Origin: Thalassospira sp. TSL5-1
GTDB lineage: Bacteria > Pseudomonadota > Alphaproteobacteria > Rhodospirillales > Thalassospiraceae
Reading direction: 5' to 3'
Assembly (NCBI RefSeq): GCF_001907695.1
Contig: NZ_KV880637.1
Location: forward strand, 1,798,001 to 1,862,000
DNA: 64,000 bases
Shown: one piece after another, positions 41,238 to 50,268 of the stretch
How the letters are laid out: the number at the start of each line of letters is the position of its first letter
Numbering within the stretch: position 1 is the first letter of the stretch
Notes under the pieces: generated by a model
The model's database searches: none
Told to the model about the DNA's origin: nothing
What the model saw: the letters and a program-made list of their open reading frames with translations, nothing else
Position numbers and translations under genes: made by a program

Positions 41238-41352
41238 GATAATTTCCTACCGTTTTCCGGTTAATACCTCCGTGGGAAGGAATTTTGCCACCTGGCAAAA
41301 CACCGGATGGACGACCATAAAGGGATCGCCACGCTCCCACGTGTGATGTTCG
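41238..41352 (-). promoter_or_regulatory. Structured rpsB leader
   Basis: The predicted 5' UTR of about 115 bases contains a perfect hairpin TTTTGCC-AGGT-GGCAAAA (41283-41300) and a small ACCG-GAAAA-CGGT hairpin close to the ribosome site. S2 regulates its own mRNA in E. coli through a leader, so a similar role is possible here; no match to a known leader family was made. Confidence 0.35.
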
Positions 41353-41358
41353 AGGCGG

Positions 41359-41387
41359 GTTTTAGCGCCGCCCCCCGCAGATTGCAA
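41359..41387 (-). promoter_or_regulatory. Candidate rpsB promoter
   Basis: On the minus strand TTGCAA and TAAAAC are separated by 17 bases, a fair sigma-70-like promoter about 115 bases before the rpsB start. Confidence 0.45.
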
Positions 41388-41409
41388 GCCCTAACTACAC
41401 GTTTAGGGC
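41388..41409 (-). terminator. Weak terminator-like hairpin after dnaE
   Basis: A 7-bp stem (GCCCTAA/TTAGGGC) with an 8-base loop lies 26 bases beyond the dnaE stop. No T run follows on the minus strand, so termination here would need another factor. Confidence 0.4.
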
Positions 41410-41434
41410 CACAAAAACCGCAATAAAAGGCCGG

Positions 41435-44400
41435 TCAGATCTCTTCGGCAAATTCCACACCAGGAATCGACCCGACCGCACCGATCAATGATGGACCAAC
41501 CTTGAAATGGTCAGCCAGTTCGACTTCCGCAATGCGACCATCGGAACAAACCGATGAAATATTCACAAGCCCTCGGCCTCTGCCCGACTTTTCAAGCAAT
41601 TCTCGAATTTCGGTAATCGGTTCCGGGCGGGTCAGCCGAATGCGAATACCTTCGGCCGCACCGGCAACGGCCTGCTCCAAATCCTCGACCCGCTGGCCCT
41701 GAATGCGCAATTGACCTTCCCGTATTTCTGCTGAAACCAGCAACAGCATCGGACGACCCGAATTAATGATTTCCTTATAGGCAGCCCAGGTTTCGGCCCA
41801 GAAGGCCACTTCAAAACTGCCCGTAGCATCAGAAAGCATAACAAAGGCAAACTTGCTGCCGTTCTTTTTGGAAATCATCTCGCGGGCATTGATCAATGTC
41901 CCGGCAAGTTTGATCGACCCCTTATTTTGCGCCCGCATTCGGGCTTCAAGCTCGACATAGGGGGCAACACCAATACGCTGAAGACTTTTGCCAAAGGTAT
42001 CAAGCGGATGGGCTGACAGATAAAAACCAATAGCCGAAAATTCTTCGGTCAGTTTTTCCATCGGCACCCAGTCGCGGCCGTCAGGCAGACGAATGGTATC
42101 TTTGCCAAATCCGCTGTCATCGCCAAACATGCTGATCTGGTCGTTATTTCGGGCCTGCATTTCACGCTGGGATACGGCCAGGATTTTATCGACATTTTCA
42201 AACATGACGCGGCGGTTATCATGCAGGCAATCCAGTGCCCCTGCCCGCACCAGATTTTCCAGCAGACGCTTATTCAGCGCCCGGCTATCAATACGCGATG
42301 CAAAATCGGTAAGGTCCTTAAACGCGCCCTGCTGTTCACGGGCATTAACAAGGCTTTCCATCGCCGCGTCACCCACATTGCGCACCGCAGCCAGTGCATA
42401 GCGAATTTTGCGCACGCCACCATGATTTTCCACGGTAAAGGCAACGCCGGATTTATTGACGCAGGGCGGCAAAATTTCAATTTTCAGGCGTTCGACTTCC
42501 TGTTTGAAAATTGCCAGCTTGTCTGTGTTGTGCATATCCAGCGTCATCAACGCGGCCATAAATTCGACCGGGTAATTCGCCTTCAGATAAGCCGTTTGAT
42601 AGGCCACAAGCGCGTAAGCTGCCGCGTGCGACTTGTTAAAGCCGTAAGACGCAAATTTGGCAACCTGGTCAAAAATGTCCGATGCCTGCTGACGATCGAC
42701 ATTGTTCTTTTCCGCCCCGTCCACAAACAGCGAACGCTGCTTTTCCATTTCCTCGGCAATTTTCTTACCCATCGCACGGCGCAACAAATCTGCGCCGCCA
42801 AGCGAGTAACCAGACATAATCTGGGCAAGCTGCATGACCTGTTCCTGATAGATCATGATGCCATAGGTTTCTTCGAGGATCGGCTTGAGCATCGGGTGCA
42901 TGTAGTCAGGCTCTTCGCGCCCGTGCTTACGTGCAATATAATAGGGAATATTATCCATCGGGCCGGGACGATACAGCGCCACCACAGCGATAATATCTTC
43001 CAGGGTATCCGGTTTCAGGCCGCGCAACACATCCTGCATACCCTGGGATTCAAGCTGGAACACCCCAACCGTTTCCGCCGCCGACAAAAGCTTGAACGAT
43101 TGCCGGTCATCAAGCGGAATGGCACTGATGTCAAAATCCTGCGGCACATCATCGCGCAGGCGCATCAAATTCACGGCCTCGATAATCACCGTCAGGGTTT
43201 TAAGGCCCAAAAAGTCGAACTTAACCAACCCAGCATTTTCAACAAACTTCATGTTGAACTGGGTGACGGGCATATCCGAACGCGGATCACGATAAAGCGG
43301 AACCAGTTCATCCAGGTCACGGTCACCAATCACCACACCGGCCGCATGGGTAGATGAATTTCGATACAGCCCCTCAATTTGCATGGCAATGGTCAGCAGG
43401 CGGTCAATATCCGGGTCCTCGCGCGCGATGCGGCGCAGGTCCGGTTCCATATCAATTGCTTCTTTTAGCGGAATCGGCTTAGCCGGATCGCCGGGTATCA
43501 TTTTACAGATTTTATCGACATAGCCATACGGAATGCCCAGCACACGGCCCACATCGCGCACGGCGGCCTTTGCCTGCAATTTACCGAAGGTAATAATCTG
43601 GGCAACACGGTCATAACCATATTTGTGCTGCACATATTCAATCACTTCGCCGCGCCGGTCCTGACAGAAATCGACGTCAAAGTCAGGCATCGAGACACGT
43701 TCCGGATTAAGGAAACGTTCAAACAGCAACGAAAAACGAAGCGGATCAAGGTCGGTAATCAACAGTGCATAGGCCACAAGCGACCCGGCACCGGACCCAC
43801 GACCAGGCCCGACAGGAATATCATGTTCCTTGGCCCACTGAATAAAATCGGCAACGATCAAGAAGTAACCGGGAAAGCCCATCTGAACAATAATGCCCAA
43901 CTCGTATTCAAGGCGGGCATTATAGGGCTCGGCAATTTTCTTTTTGTCTTCCTCGGACATGCCCGGACTATAGACGTATTTGTCAAGCCGGGCCTGCAAA
44001 CCATCAAAGGACCGATGGCGCAATTCGTCAACCTCGGTGCGGCCTTCCCCACAGTCAAATGGCGGCAGAATAGGGTCAATTTTCTCCACATGCCAGGCGC
44101 AACGCTGGGCAATGATGACGGTATTGTCGCAGGCCTCAGGTAAGTCGGCAAACAGCTCGCGCATCTCGGCAGCCGTTTTAAAGCGGTGATCCGGCGTCAA
44201 ACGCCAGCGATCTTCCTGGCCAACAACGGCCCCCTGCCCGATGCAAATAAACACATCGTGGGCTTCATACATATCCACACGCGGAAAATAACAATCGTTC
44301 GTCGCAACCAGCGGCACGTCATGTTCGTAGGCCATGTCGATCAGGGCGGGCTCTATCGCCTCCTCCGAAGGCAGTCCATGTCGCTGGAGTTCGATATAAA

Positions 44401-44920
44401 GCCGGTCGCCAAAAATCTCTTTCAGGCGCAAAAGGCAATCTGTTGCCTTAGGCTGTTGTTCCTCGCGCAGCAGACGGGCAATCGGCCCGGAGGGTCCGCC
44501 TGTAAGGCAAATGACATCCTCACAATGCTCGGCAAGATGTTCCAGCAGGGCCTTGGGCGTGCTGCCTGCTTCTGTTGTCATATGGGCGCGGGAAACTATT
44601 TTCAGCAGGTTAAAATAGCCGGTTTTGCTTTGTGCGAGTAAAACCAGTTCATCCGGGTCAGGTTCGCGCCCGGCCTTGCCCAGCACCACCTCGGTCCCAA
44701 AGCGTTCAATCCCGATCTGCACACCCAAAATAGGCTGCACGCCGGAGCCACTGGCCGCACCGGCAAAGTCAAGCGCGCCAAACATATTGTTGGTGTCGGT
44801 CATGGCAGCAGCGGGCTGCTGGTCCGCAGCGCACAGCTTCACCAGTTCCTTGGTCGTTATGGCACCTTCAGCGAGTGAATAGTTCGTATGAACACGCAGG
44901 TGGATAAAACCGTTTTCCAT
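41435..44920 (-). CDS. dnaE: DNA polymerase III subunit alpha
   Basis: Replicative polymerase. From ATG 44920 (MENGFIHLRVHTNYSL) it has 1161 residues; a GTG six codons upstream is an alternative. An N-terminal PHP domain (about 1-280) is followed by the polymerase core with GRGSGAGSLVAYAL and the catalytic aspartates in MPDFDVDFCQDRRGEVI. Next come FDFLGLKTLTVI, YQEQVMQLAQIMSGYSLGGAD, the helix-hairpin-helix region, and a C-terminal OB fold (IKLAGTLINAREMISKKNG). Full length for DnaE1. Confidence 0.97.
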   Translation of the reverse strand: MENGFIHLRVHTNYSLAEGAITTKELVKLCAADQQPAAAMTDTNNMFGALDFAGAASGSGVQPILGVQIGIERFGTEVVLGKAGREPDPDELVLLAQSKTGYFNLLKIVSRAHMTTEAGSTPKALLEHLAEHCEDVICLTGGPSGPIARLLREEQQPKATDCLLRLKEIFGDRLYIELQRHGLPSEEAIEPALIDMAYEHDVPLVATNDCYFPRVDMYEAHDVFICIGQGAVVGQEDRWRLTPDHRFKTAAEMRELFADLPEACDNTVIIAQRCAWHVEKIDPILPPFDCGEGRTEVDELRHRSFDGLQARLDKYVYSPGMSEEDKKKIAEPYNARLEYELGIIVQMGFPGYFLIVADFIQWAKEHDIPVGPGRGSGAGSLVAYALLITDLDPLRFSLLFERFLNPERVSMPDFDVDFCQDRRGEVIEYVQHKYGYDRVAQIITFGKLQAKAAVRDVGRVLGIPYGYVDKICKMIPGDPAKPIPLKEAIDMEPDLRRIAREDPDIDRLLTIAMQIEGLYRNSSTHAAGVVIGDRDLDELVPLYRDPRSDMPVTQFNMKFVENAGLVKFDFLGLKTLTVIIEAVNLMRLRDDVPQDFDISAIPLDDRQSFKLLSAAETVGVFQLESQGMQDVLRGLKPDTLEDIIAVVALYRPGPMDNIPYYIARKHGREEPDYMHPMLKPILEETYGIMIYQEQVMQLAQIMSGYSLGGADLLRRAMGKKIAEEMEKQRSLFVDGAEKNNVDRQQASDIFDQVAKFASYGFNKSHAAAYALVAYQTAYLKANYPVEFMAALMTLDMHNTDKLAIFKQEVERLKIEILPPCVNKSGVAFTVENHGGVRKIRYALAAVRNVGDAAMESLVNAREQQGAFKDLTDFASRIDSRALNKRLLENLVRAGALDCLHDNRRVMFENVDKILAVSQREMQARNNDQISMFGDDSGFGKDTIRLPDGRDWVPMEKLTEEFSAIGFYLSAHPLDTFGKSLQRIGVAPYVELEARMRAQNKGSIKLAGTLINAREMISKKNGSKFAFVMLSDATGSFEVAFWAETWAAYKEIINSGRPMLLLVSAEIREGQLRIQGQRVEDLEQAVAGAAEGIRIRLTRPEPITEIRELLEKSGRGRGLVNISSVCSDGRIAEVELADHFKVGPSLIGAVGSIPGVEFAEEI

Positions 44921-44950
44921 TGCCAGCGACCTCGACACCTAAACAAAAGC

Positions 44951-44980
44951 AAAAAAGCCACGGGCGCCGCAAGGGCGCCC
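44951..44980 (-). terminator. Intrinsic terminator of lolD
   Basis: A 7-bp GC stem (GGGCGCC/GGCGCCC) with a 5-base loop is followed on the minus strand, after GTGGC, by a run of six T. It lies about 35 bases after the lolD stop and separates lolCD from dnaE. Confidence 0.85.
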
Positions 44981-45013
44981 ACCAGCCAGATAATTATAAA
45001 AACCGCAAACCGA

Positions 45014-45748
45014 TTATGAAAGTGTTTCCGGCTCCAGCTCGACAAGATGACCATCACGCAAGGTAATGATCCGGTCCATCTGACGGGCCAGTTCAGGGTT
45101 GTGGGTTGCAATCAGCGACGCAAGCCCGGTTTGACGCACCAATGACACCAGCATGCCAAAAACATTTTCCGCCGTTTGCGGGTCCAAATTGCCGGTTGGT
45201 TCATCGGCAAACAAAACATCGGGAACATTGGCAAGCGCCCGGGCGATGGCAACGCGCTGTTGCTCCCCGCCCGAAAGACGTGCGGGGCGATGCTGGGCGC
45301 GGGCTTCAATTCCCAGGCATTGCAGAAGTTCCATCGCCCGTGCTTCGGCATCTTTGCGATGAAGACCCGCGATCATTTGCGGAATAACCACATTCTCGAT
45401 CGCGGAAAATTCCGGCAACAAGTGATGATACTGGTACACAAAACCAATATGATCGCGGCGCATTTGTGTGCGGGCCTGATCCGACAAATCCGTACTGCGC
45501 TTTCCCCCAATCGACACAGATCCACTATCAGGGCGTTCAAGCAAGCCGGCAATCTGCAACAGGGTTGATTTCCCCGCCCCTGACGGCCCGACCAGCGCAA
45601 CGATTTCACCTTCATTAATGGTCAGGTCAACCGACTTCAAAACATCAAGCCGCTCAGCCCCTTGCGCAAAGGATCGAACCACTTTTTCCAGTTTCAGCAT
45701 CGGTTTCACCTGACGCTGCGCTGCAGATTTTTTCTGAAGGTCACTCAT
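45014..45748 (-). CDS. lolD: Lipoprotein-releasing ABC transporter ATP-binding protein LolD
   Basis: ATPase that drives release of outer-membrane lipoproteins from the inner membrane to LolA. The 244-residue protein has Walker [21 protein letters not shown], the family-specific stretch [16 protein letters not shown], the signature [16 protein letters not shown], Walker [14 protein letters not shown] and the switch His in IATHNPEL. Its start overlaps the lolC stop by 8 bases. Confidence 0.96.
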   Translation of the reverse strand: MSDLQKKSAAQRQVKPMLKLEKVVRSFAQGAERLDVLKSVDLTINEGEIVALVGPSGAGKSTLLQIAGLLERPDSGSVSIGGKRSTDLSDQARTQMRRDHIGFVYQYHHLLPEFSAIENVVIPQMIAGLHRKDAEARAMELLQCLGIEARAQHRPARLSGGEQQRVAIARALANVPDVLFADEPTGNLDPQTAENVFGMLVSLVRQTGLASLIATHNPELARQMDRIITLRDGHLVELEPETLS

Positions 45749-46991
45749 AACGCAGCGCCTCCACCGGATCGAGGCGCGACGCCCGCCATGCCGGATAAAT
45801 CGTGGCCAGGAAGGACAGGGTCAGCGACATGACGCAAACCATCACCACTTCATTGACATCCAGGTCAGCAGGCAATTGCGACAGGAAATAAATTTCTGCA
45901 TTAAACAGGTCCGCCCCGGTCAGGCTCTGGATGAACTGGCGGATGCTTTCGATATTTTCGCAAAAAACAACCCCCAGGACCAAACCACTCAGGGTTCCCA
46001 ACACACCAATAGACGCCCCTGCCAAAAAGAAAATCCGCAGGATAGAGCCACGGGTTGCCCCCATTGTGCGCAAGATCGCAATGTCGCGGCCTTTATCTTT
46101 GACCAGCATCACCATGCCGGAAATGATGTTAAAGGCGGCAACAAGAATAATCAGCGTCAAGATCAGGAACATAACGTTCCGTTCGACCTGCAAGGCATTA
46201 AAGAAATTGGCATTCGACTGTTGCCAATTCACAAGACGCAATTGCTCGCCCCGCAAATTTTGCAACAGGTCATTCATCGTTCCAGAAAGCCGCGACGGGT
46301 CATTTAACACCACCTCGAAATTCGAGATTTTACCCGGCATCTGGAAATAGGTTTGGGCTGCTTCCAGCGGCATAAAAATGAAACCAGAATCATATTCATA
46401 CATGCCAATATCAAACAGCGCGACGACGTGATAGGACCGCATGCGTGGCACAGAGCCAAAGGCGGTAACCTTGCCCTTGGGCGAAATCAGATTAACCGTG
46501 TCACCAACGCCAATGCCAAGTTTCATGGCAAGACGCGCGCCCATGATAATTGAATCGTCGCCTTTGAAGTCCTTCAGGCTGCCAAAAACGATGTTGTCGG
46601 CCAGCGTTTTACGCTTGGCGATGTCTTCGGGGGCCATGCCCCGCACAATCGCACCGGTGGCACGGCCGCCTTTTGATGCCATAACCTGGCCTTCAACAAT
46701 CGGGTCGACCAGAGTGACATTACCCGTTTCCCGGATTTTTTTTTCGATTTCGGCATAATCAGGAAGGCCGTCCGGCCCTTGCGCATATACCGATATATGC
46801 CCGTTCAGCCCAAGAATACGCGAAAGCAGTTCGGCACGAAAACCATTCATGACCGACATCACGATAATCAGCGTCGCCACGCCAAGCATGATACCCAAGA
46901 GGGAAAAAATCGCGATGACCGAAACAAAGCCTTCCTGCCGACGGGGGCGCAGATAGCGAAACGCCACCATACGCTCGAACGGACTGAACAT
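45741..46991 (-). CDS. lolC: Lipoprotein-releasing system permease LolC/LolE type
   Basis: Membrane part of the Lol exporter. The start at [19 protein letters not shown] gives 416 residues; the ORF begins with a TTG three codons earlier. It has one N-terminal membrane segment (about 25-50, [20 protein letters not shown]), a large periplasmic domain (about 52-265) and three C-terminal segments with the FtsX-like core ([20 protein letters not shown]). Only one permease gene is next to lolD, so it may work as a homodimer or with a lolE elsewhere. Confidence 0.93.
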   Translation of the reverse strand: MFSPFERMVAFRYLRPRRQEGFVSVIAIFSLLGIMLGVATLIIVMSVMNGFRAELLSRILGLNGHISVYAQGPDGLPDYAEIEKKIRETGNVTLVDPIVEGQVMASKGGRATGAIVRGMAPEDIAKRKTLADNIVFGSLKDFKGDDSIIMGARLAMKLGIGVGDTVNLISPKGKVTAFGSVPRMRSYHVVALFDIGMYEYDSGFIFMPLEAAQTYFQMPGKISNFEVVLNDPSRLSGTMNDLLQNLRGEQLRLVNWQQSNANFFNALQVERNVMFLILTLIILVAAFNIISGMVMLVKDKGRDIAILRTMGATRGSILRIFFLAGASIGVLGTLSGLVLGVVFCENIESIRQFIQSLTGADLFNAEIYFLSQLPADLDVNEVVMVCVMSLTLSFLATIYPAWRASRLDPVEALRYE

Positions 46992-47051
46992 AGGCACCAA
47001 ATCCTTGTGGAGAGGGGTTTCAGGTGAAACCCGTGGTCAGATCAAATTTAA

Positions 47052-47073
47052 CAGGGCGGCCTAAACCGCCCTG
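47052..47073 (-). terminator. Hairpin terminator of proS
   Basis: An 8-bp stem (CAGGGCGG/CCGCCCTG) with a 6-base loop lies 12 bases after the proS stop, followed on the minus strand by TTAAATTTG, a modest T tract. Confidence 0.7.
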
Positions 47074-47084
47074 CCAAGCTTTTG

Positions 47085-48404
47085 TCATGCGCCAATCTGG
47101 TTTAACGCGGCTTCAAGGGTTACTTCCGAACGTTCGCCTGTTTTGCGGTTCTTCAGTTCCACAACGCCATTTGCCAAACCTTTGGGCCCAATCACAATCT
47201 GCCAGGGCAGACCAATCAGGTCCATGTCGGCAAACTTGCCACCAGCACGCATGTCTCGATCATCATAGAGCACGTCAATTTTGGCATTTTTCAGTTTGCC
47301 ATAAATATCTTCGCACGCTGCATCACAGGCATCATCCCCCGTACGCAAATTGATCAAACCAACCCGGAACGGTGCAACTTCTTCGGGCCAGATAATGCCG
47401 TTTTCATCGTGTGATGCCTCGATCAATGCTCCAACCAGACGAGAAACACCGATACCATACGACCCCATCATCACTGGCACTTCCTTGCCATCCGGGCCCA
47501 AAACAGTTGCCCCCATCGGTTCGGAATATTTGGTACCGAAATGGAAGATATGCCCAACTTCGATACCGCGTGTGGCAATCAGATCACCGCCTGAAACAGG
47601 GCAGCTTGCCGCATCATGTTTTTCCTCGGTCGCAGCATAATCTGCCAGCGTTGTCTGCACCCAGCCTTCAAGGTTGGTGCGATCGTTCAGGTCAACACCC
47701 TTACCGGTCAGGTCTTTTTCCAGCCATTTTTTATCGCAGAAAACTTCGCTTTCGCCGGTTTCAGCCAGAATGATGAATTCATGGCTCAAATCACCGCCAA
47801 TCGGGCCGGTATCGGCAACCATCGGGATGGCCTTTACGCCCAGGCGCGAGAATGTCCGGCAATAGGCCAGAAATATCTTGTTATAGGCGTGGCGCGAGCT
47901 TTCGTAATCGATATCGAAGGAATAGGCATCCTTCATCAGGAATTCACGGCCGCGCATCACGCCAAAACGGGGGCGAATCTCGTCGCGGAACTTCCACTGG
48001 ATATGATACAGCATCTGCGGAAGCTGCTTGTAGGATTTCACTTCCTTGCGGAAAATGTCCGTTATCACTTCTTCGTTGGTCGGACCAAACAGCATATTGC
48101 GATCATGCCGGTCGGTAATGCGCAGCATTTCCTGGCCATAATCTTCATACCGGCCGCTTTCCTGCCAAAGCTCAGCTGGCTGAATTGTTGGCATCAGAAG
48201 TTCATTGCAGCCAATAGCATCCTGCTCCTCACGAACAATCTGTTCGATTTTTTTCAGAACGCGATAGCCCAGCGGCAACCAGGAATAAATACCGGCCGAC
48301 AGTTGCCGCACCATCCCGGCGCGCAGCATCAACCGATGAGAAACGATCTGGGCTTCTGACGGGGTTTCTTTAAGGGTGGGCAGAAAGAACTGGGAAAGAC
48401 GCAT
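47085..48404 (-). CDS. proS: Prolyl-tRNA synthetase (short bacterial form)
   Basis: Class II synthetase charging tRNA-Pro. The 439-residue protein has [19 protein letters not shown], motif 1 near [15 protein letters not shown], motif 2 with [24 protein letters not shown] in part, motif 3 [17 protein letters not shown], and the C-terminal anticodon-binding domain ([17 protein letters not shown]). It lacks the inserted editing domain found in the long E. coli type; this compact form is usual in alphaproteobacteria. Confidence 0.96.
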   Translation of the reverse strand: MRLSQFFLPTLKETPSEAQIVSHRLMLRAGMVRQLSAGIYSWLPLGYRVLKKIEQIVREEQDAIGCNELLMPTIQPAELWQESGRYEDYGQEMLRITDRHDRNMLFGPTNEEVITDIFRKEVKSYKQLPQMLYHIQWKFRDEIRPRFGVMRGREFLMKDAYSFDIDYESSRHAYNKIFLAYCRTFSRLGVKAIPMVADTGPIGGDLSHEFIILAETGESEVFCDKKWLEKDLTGKGVDLNDRTNLEGWVQTTLADYAATEEKHDAASCPVSGGDLIATRGIEVGHIFHFGTKYSEPMGATVLGPDGKEVPVMMGSYGIGVSRLVGALIEASHDENGIIWPEEVAPFRVGLINLRTGDDACDAACEDIYGKLKNAKIDVLYDDRDMRAGGKFADMDLIGLPWQIVIGPKGLANGVVELKNRKTGERSEVTLEAALNQIGA

Positions 48405-48585
48405 TGATGCCTCGTAATACAGCAGTCTGGAAAGGTCACAACGACCAAAAATCTAGTCCGGGAACATGCGACAGCACAGGCGGAAAGGCAAGCCGGAACT
48501 TGTCACCCAGCAAAATCCGGGTCCAATAGAGCCCCAAACATCACGCGCGGCGTCAGTGGCACAAAACACCTGTTCACAAACAATG

Positions 48586-49074
48586 CTATTTATACCCTGC
48601 GGCCTTGCAGGCAGCAATCAGGTCAGCATTATGCGCAGCATTCCCGATAGGTTGATCATTAAAATAGACTTGCCCGTTTTTATAGGTGATCTCTCCTAAC
48701 GTTCCCTTTCCGCTAATGCCTGTCGGTTGGGAAATACCTGCAAATTCAAAGAAATCGAGCGTAACCGGAAACGTAATAACATCTGGTACCTTAATGTGCG
48801 GGGATGCAGCATTGGGCCCTTCCGCCGGTGTGACCGGCTTGCCATTCACATCAACACCGGGCTGATATTCGACACTGGCATCTGGCTGATAGGCCACAAT
48901 CGCGTCACAGGCAGAACGGGAGATCGTCACCGTTGCCGACGTTGCAGTATCCGATTCTTTTTTTGCGGAATCCGCAGCAAAGCCTGGCTTGGAAAGCACT
49001 GTAATTACGACAAAAATCGATACAAGTACTTTGAAACGCCAGTTTTCTTTAGCCGACGGAACAAATAGCAGCAT
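48586..49074 (-). CDS. Secreted protein of unknown function
   Basis: I do not recognise this gene. The 162-residue product has a basic start and a hydrophobic stretch (about 14-28, FKVLVSIFVVITVLS) ending in GFAA, a likely signal peptide cut near residue 34. The mature part is Ser/Thr-rich at first, then contains SACDAIVAYQPDASVEYQPG, DVNGKPV and a beta-rich region with FPVTLDF. The only two mature cysteines (Cys56 and Cys156) could form a disulfide between the ends. It has a candidate promoter with a perfect TATAAT and stands alone between proS and the DUF1467 gene. Export to the periplasm is inferred; function is unknown. Confidence 0.75.
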   Translation of the reverse strand: MLLFVPSAKENWRFKVLVSIFVVITVLSKPGFAADSAKKESDTATSATVTISRSACDAIVAYQPDASVEYQPGVDVNGKPVTPAEGPNAASPHIKVPDVITFPVTLDFFEFAGISQPTGISGKGTLGEITYKNGQVYFNDQPIGNAAHNADLIAACKAAGYK

Positions 49075-49172
49075 GGCACAAATACCTTCTAACCATTTGA
49101 GTTAACATAATTTTGTTACACAACGTTACATCGATTTGTGAAGTTTCGTCAAAACATCTTGCATAATCGTGA

Positions 49173-49201
49173 ATTATATGGCTTTTTAACCCTCCTGAAA
49201 C
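49173..49201 (-). promoter_or_regulatory. Candidate promoter of the secreted-protein gene
   Basis: On the minus strand a perfect TATAAT is preceded at 17 bases by GTTTCA, a weak -35. Transcription would begin about 90 bases before the start codon. A second candidate, TTGACG-N18-TAACGT, lies closer to the gene at 49123-49152. Confidence 0.4.
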
Positions 49202-49303
49202 GACGCAAGATCGTGATGGAATGATGACCGCAGCCACTCATAAAATGCGGGAGGCTTTGTTGCCAATAAGCACAAAAGAAGCAGGCGCGACATCATTATA
49301 AAT

Positions 49304-49406
49304 ACCTGTGCCAATGAGCCCAGGTCTAGGAGGAAGTAATAAAGATAACGGGAAAACAGCTATAAAATAGCTCTAAAGCAAGATCTTAGGATCTTGCTTT
49401 TTTTTT
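49304..49406 (+). ncRNA. Possible small RNA ending in an orphan terminator
   Basis: About 100 plus-strand bases end in a strong terminator although all neighbouring genes are on the minus strand. A perfect AGCTAT-AAA-ATAGCT hairpin (49358-49372) precedes the terminator, and a TATAAAT element (49297-49303) could be a -10 box, though no good -35 is seen. An AGGAGGA stretch is present but no start codon follows at a useful distance. The RNA family is unrecognised and the 5' end is a guess. Confidence 0.3.
49376..49406 (+). terminator. Orphan intrinsic terminator, plus strand
   Basis: A 10-bp stem (AAGCAAGATC/GATCTTGCTT) with a 4-base loop is followed by nine T. On the minus strand only TTT follows the stem, so the plus strand is the functional direction. 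Confidence 0.8.
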
Positions 49407-49457
49407 ACGTTCGTATTCACCTAAAAATGCTGCATGGCAGCAAATGACGGGACAAAC

Positions 49458-49709
49458 TTATTTGAATGCGTCTGCAGCCGGGCGAATATCGATCAGTCCG
49501 CTGGTAATCACGAAATAGGCAATCGCCCATAAAATCCCTGAAATAAGAGATGTTGCCAGGATTTTCTTCCACATATGCGGATTTTGCGGCGCGCCGCTAT
49601 CATGGCCTTTTTCAACCACTTCCTGCTGCTTTACGCCAACCGGCAGCACGGTAAACAATACCAGCCACCAAATGATCAGATAGGTCACAAAACCCGAGAA
49701 CAACGTCAT
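49458..49709 (-). CDS. DUF1467 family membrane protein
   Basis: Small membrane protein of unknown function, restricted largely to alphaproteobacteria. The 83-residue product has two membrane segments (about 4-24, FSGFVTYLIIWWLVLFTVLPVG in part, and about 52-70, ATSLISGILWAIAYFVITSG). Between them is the conserved turn VGVKQQEVVEKGHDSGAPQNP. It lies between the epimerase gene and proS, a recurrent position in this class. Only the family can be named. Confidence 0.88.
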   Translation of the reverse strand: MTLFSGFVTYLIIWWLVLFTVLPVGVKQQEVVEKGHDSGAPQNPHMWKKILATSLISGILWAIAYFVITSGLIDIRPAADAFK

Positions 49710-49794
49710 GACAGATCCTGCCTTAGCTCAATCCGTTTGGGTGCGATCTTGAACACAAAAACATCGCCCAAAACCGCACCAGAAGGTTTTATTA

Positions 49795-50199
49795 TCAAAC
49801 CTGCTCAAGCTCGACCAACGTACCCGTAAAATCCTTTGGATGCAAAAACAGCACGGGTTTGCCATGCGCGCCTATTTTAGGTTCGCCATTTCCCAAAATA
49901 CGCGCCCCCTCGCCTGTCAAACGGTCACGGGCGGCAATAATGTCTTCCACCTCGTAACAAACATGATGAATGCCACCCGCGCTGTTCTTTTCCAGGAAAG
50001 AGCGAATAGGTGAATTTTCACCAAGCGGATAAAGCAGCTCGATCTTGGTATTTGGCAGTTCGACAAACACCACACGCACACCATGATCCGGTTCGTCCTG
50101 GGGTTCGGAAACTTTGGCCCCCAAAACATCACGATACAGACGAATTCCTTCGTCCAGGTCCGGGACAGCAATGGCAACATGGTTTAGGCGACCAATCAT
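49795..50199 (-). CDS. mce: Methylmalonyl-CoA epimerase
   Basis: Interconverts the two epimers of methylmalonyl-CoA in propionyl-CoA breakdown. The ATG at 50199 (MIGRLNHVAIAVPDLDEGI), behind AGGAG, gives 134 residues, the normal length; the frame to 50235 adds an unlikely start. The vicinal-oxygen-chelate fold shows the metal His in NHVAIAVPD, ELPNTKIELLYPLGENSP, the second His in GGIHHVCYEVEDI and the terminal TGTLVELEQV with Glu. It lies downstream of the RNase J gene, an order seen across alphaproteobacteria. Confidence 0.95.
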   Translation of the reverse strand: MIGRLNHVAIAVPDLDEGIRLYRDVLGAKVSEPQDEPDHGVRVVFVELPNTKIELLYPLGENSPIRSFLEKNSAGGIHHVCYEVEDIIAARDRLTGEGARILGNGEPKIGAHGKPVLFLHPKDFTGTLVELEQV

Positions 50200-50268
50200 G
50201 GCAAGCTCCTGTCTCATACATTTCCCAAAGGGCATTCCCCAGAGACAATGTCCCGGACTATCCCTGCT

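Larger units (their letters stand above)
49075..49457. other. 383-base gap with an orphan plus-strand terminator
   Basis: The left half holds the promoter candidate of the secreted-protein gene on the minus strand. The right half holds a plus-strand terminator with no plus-strand gene before it, treated separately as the end of a possible small RNA. No convincing protein gene is present. Confidence 0.5.

Noticed and set aside
47085..48404. ProS at 439 residues looks truncated compared with E. coli ProS.
   Set aside because: The three class II motifs and anticodon-binding domain are complete; lack of the inserted editing domain is normal in alphaproteobacteria.
49221..49301. A 26-codon plus-strand open frame starting ATGATG in the gap near 49.2 kb.
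   Set aside because: No proper ribosome site, no recognisable sequence, and it ends before the candidate RNA; its length is expected by chance.
49321..49345. CAGGTCTAGGAGGAAG resembles the core of the bacterial signal recognition particle RNA.
   Set aside because: The invariant GGAAGGAAGCA tetraloop and internal-loop pattern is not matched and the flanks do not fold into the expected rod.
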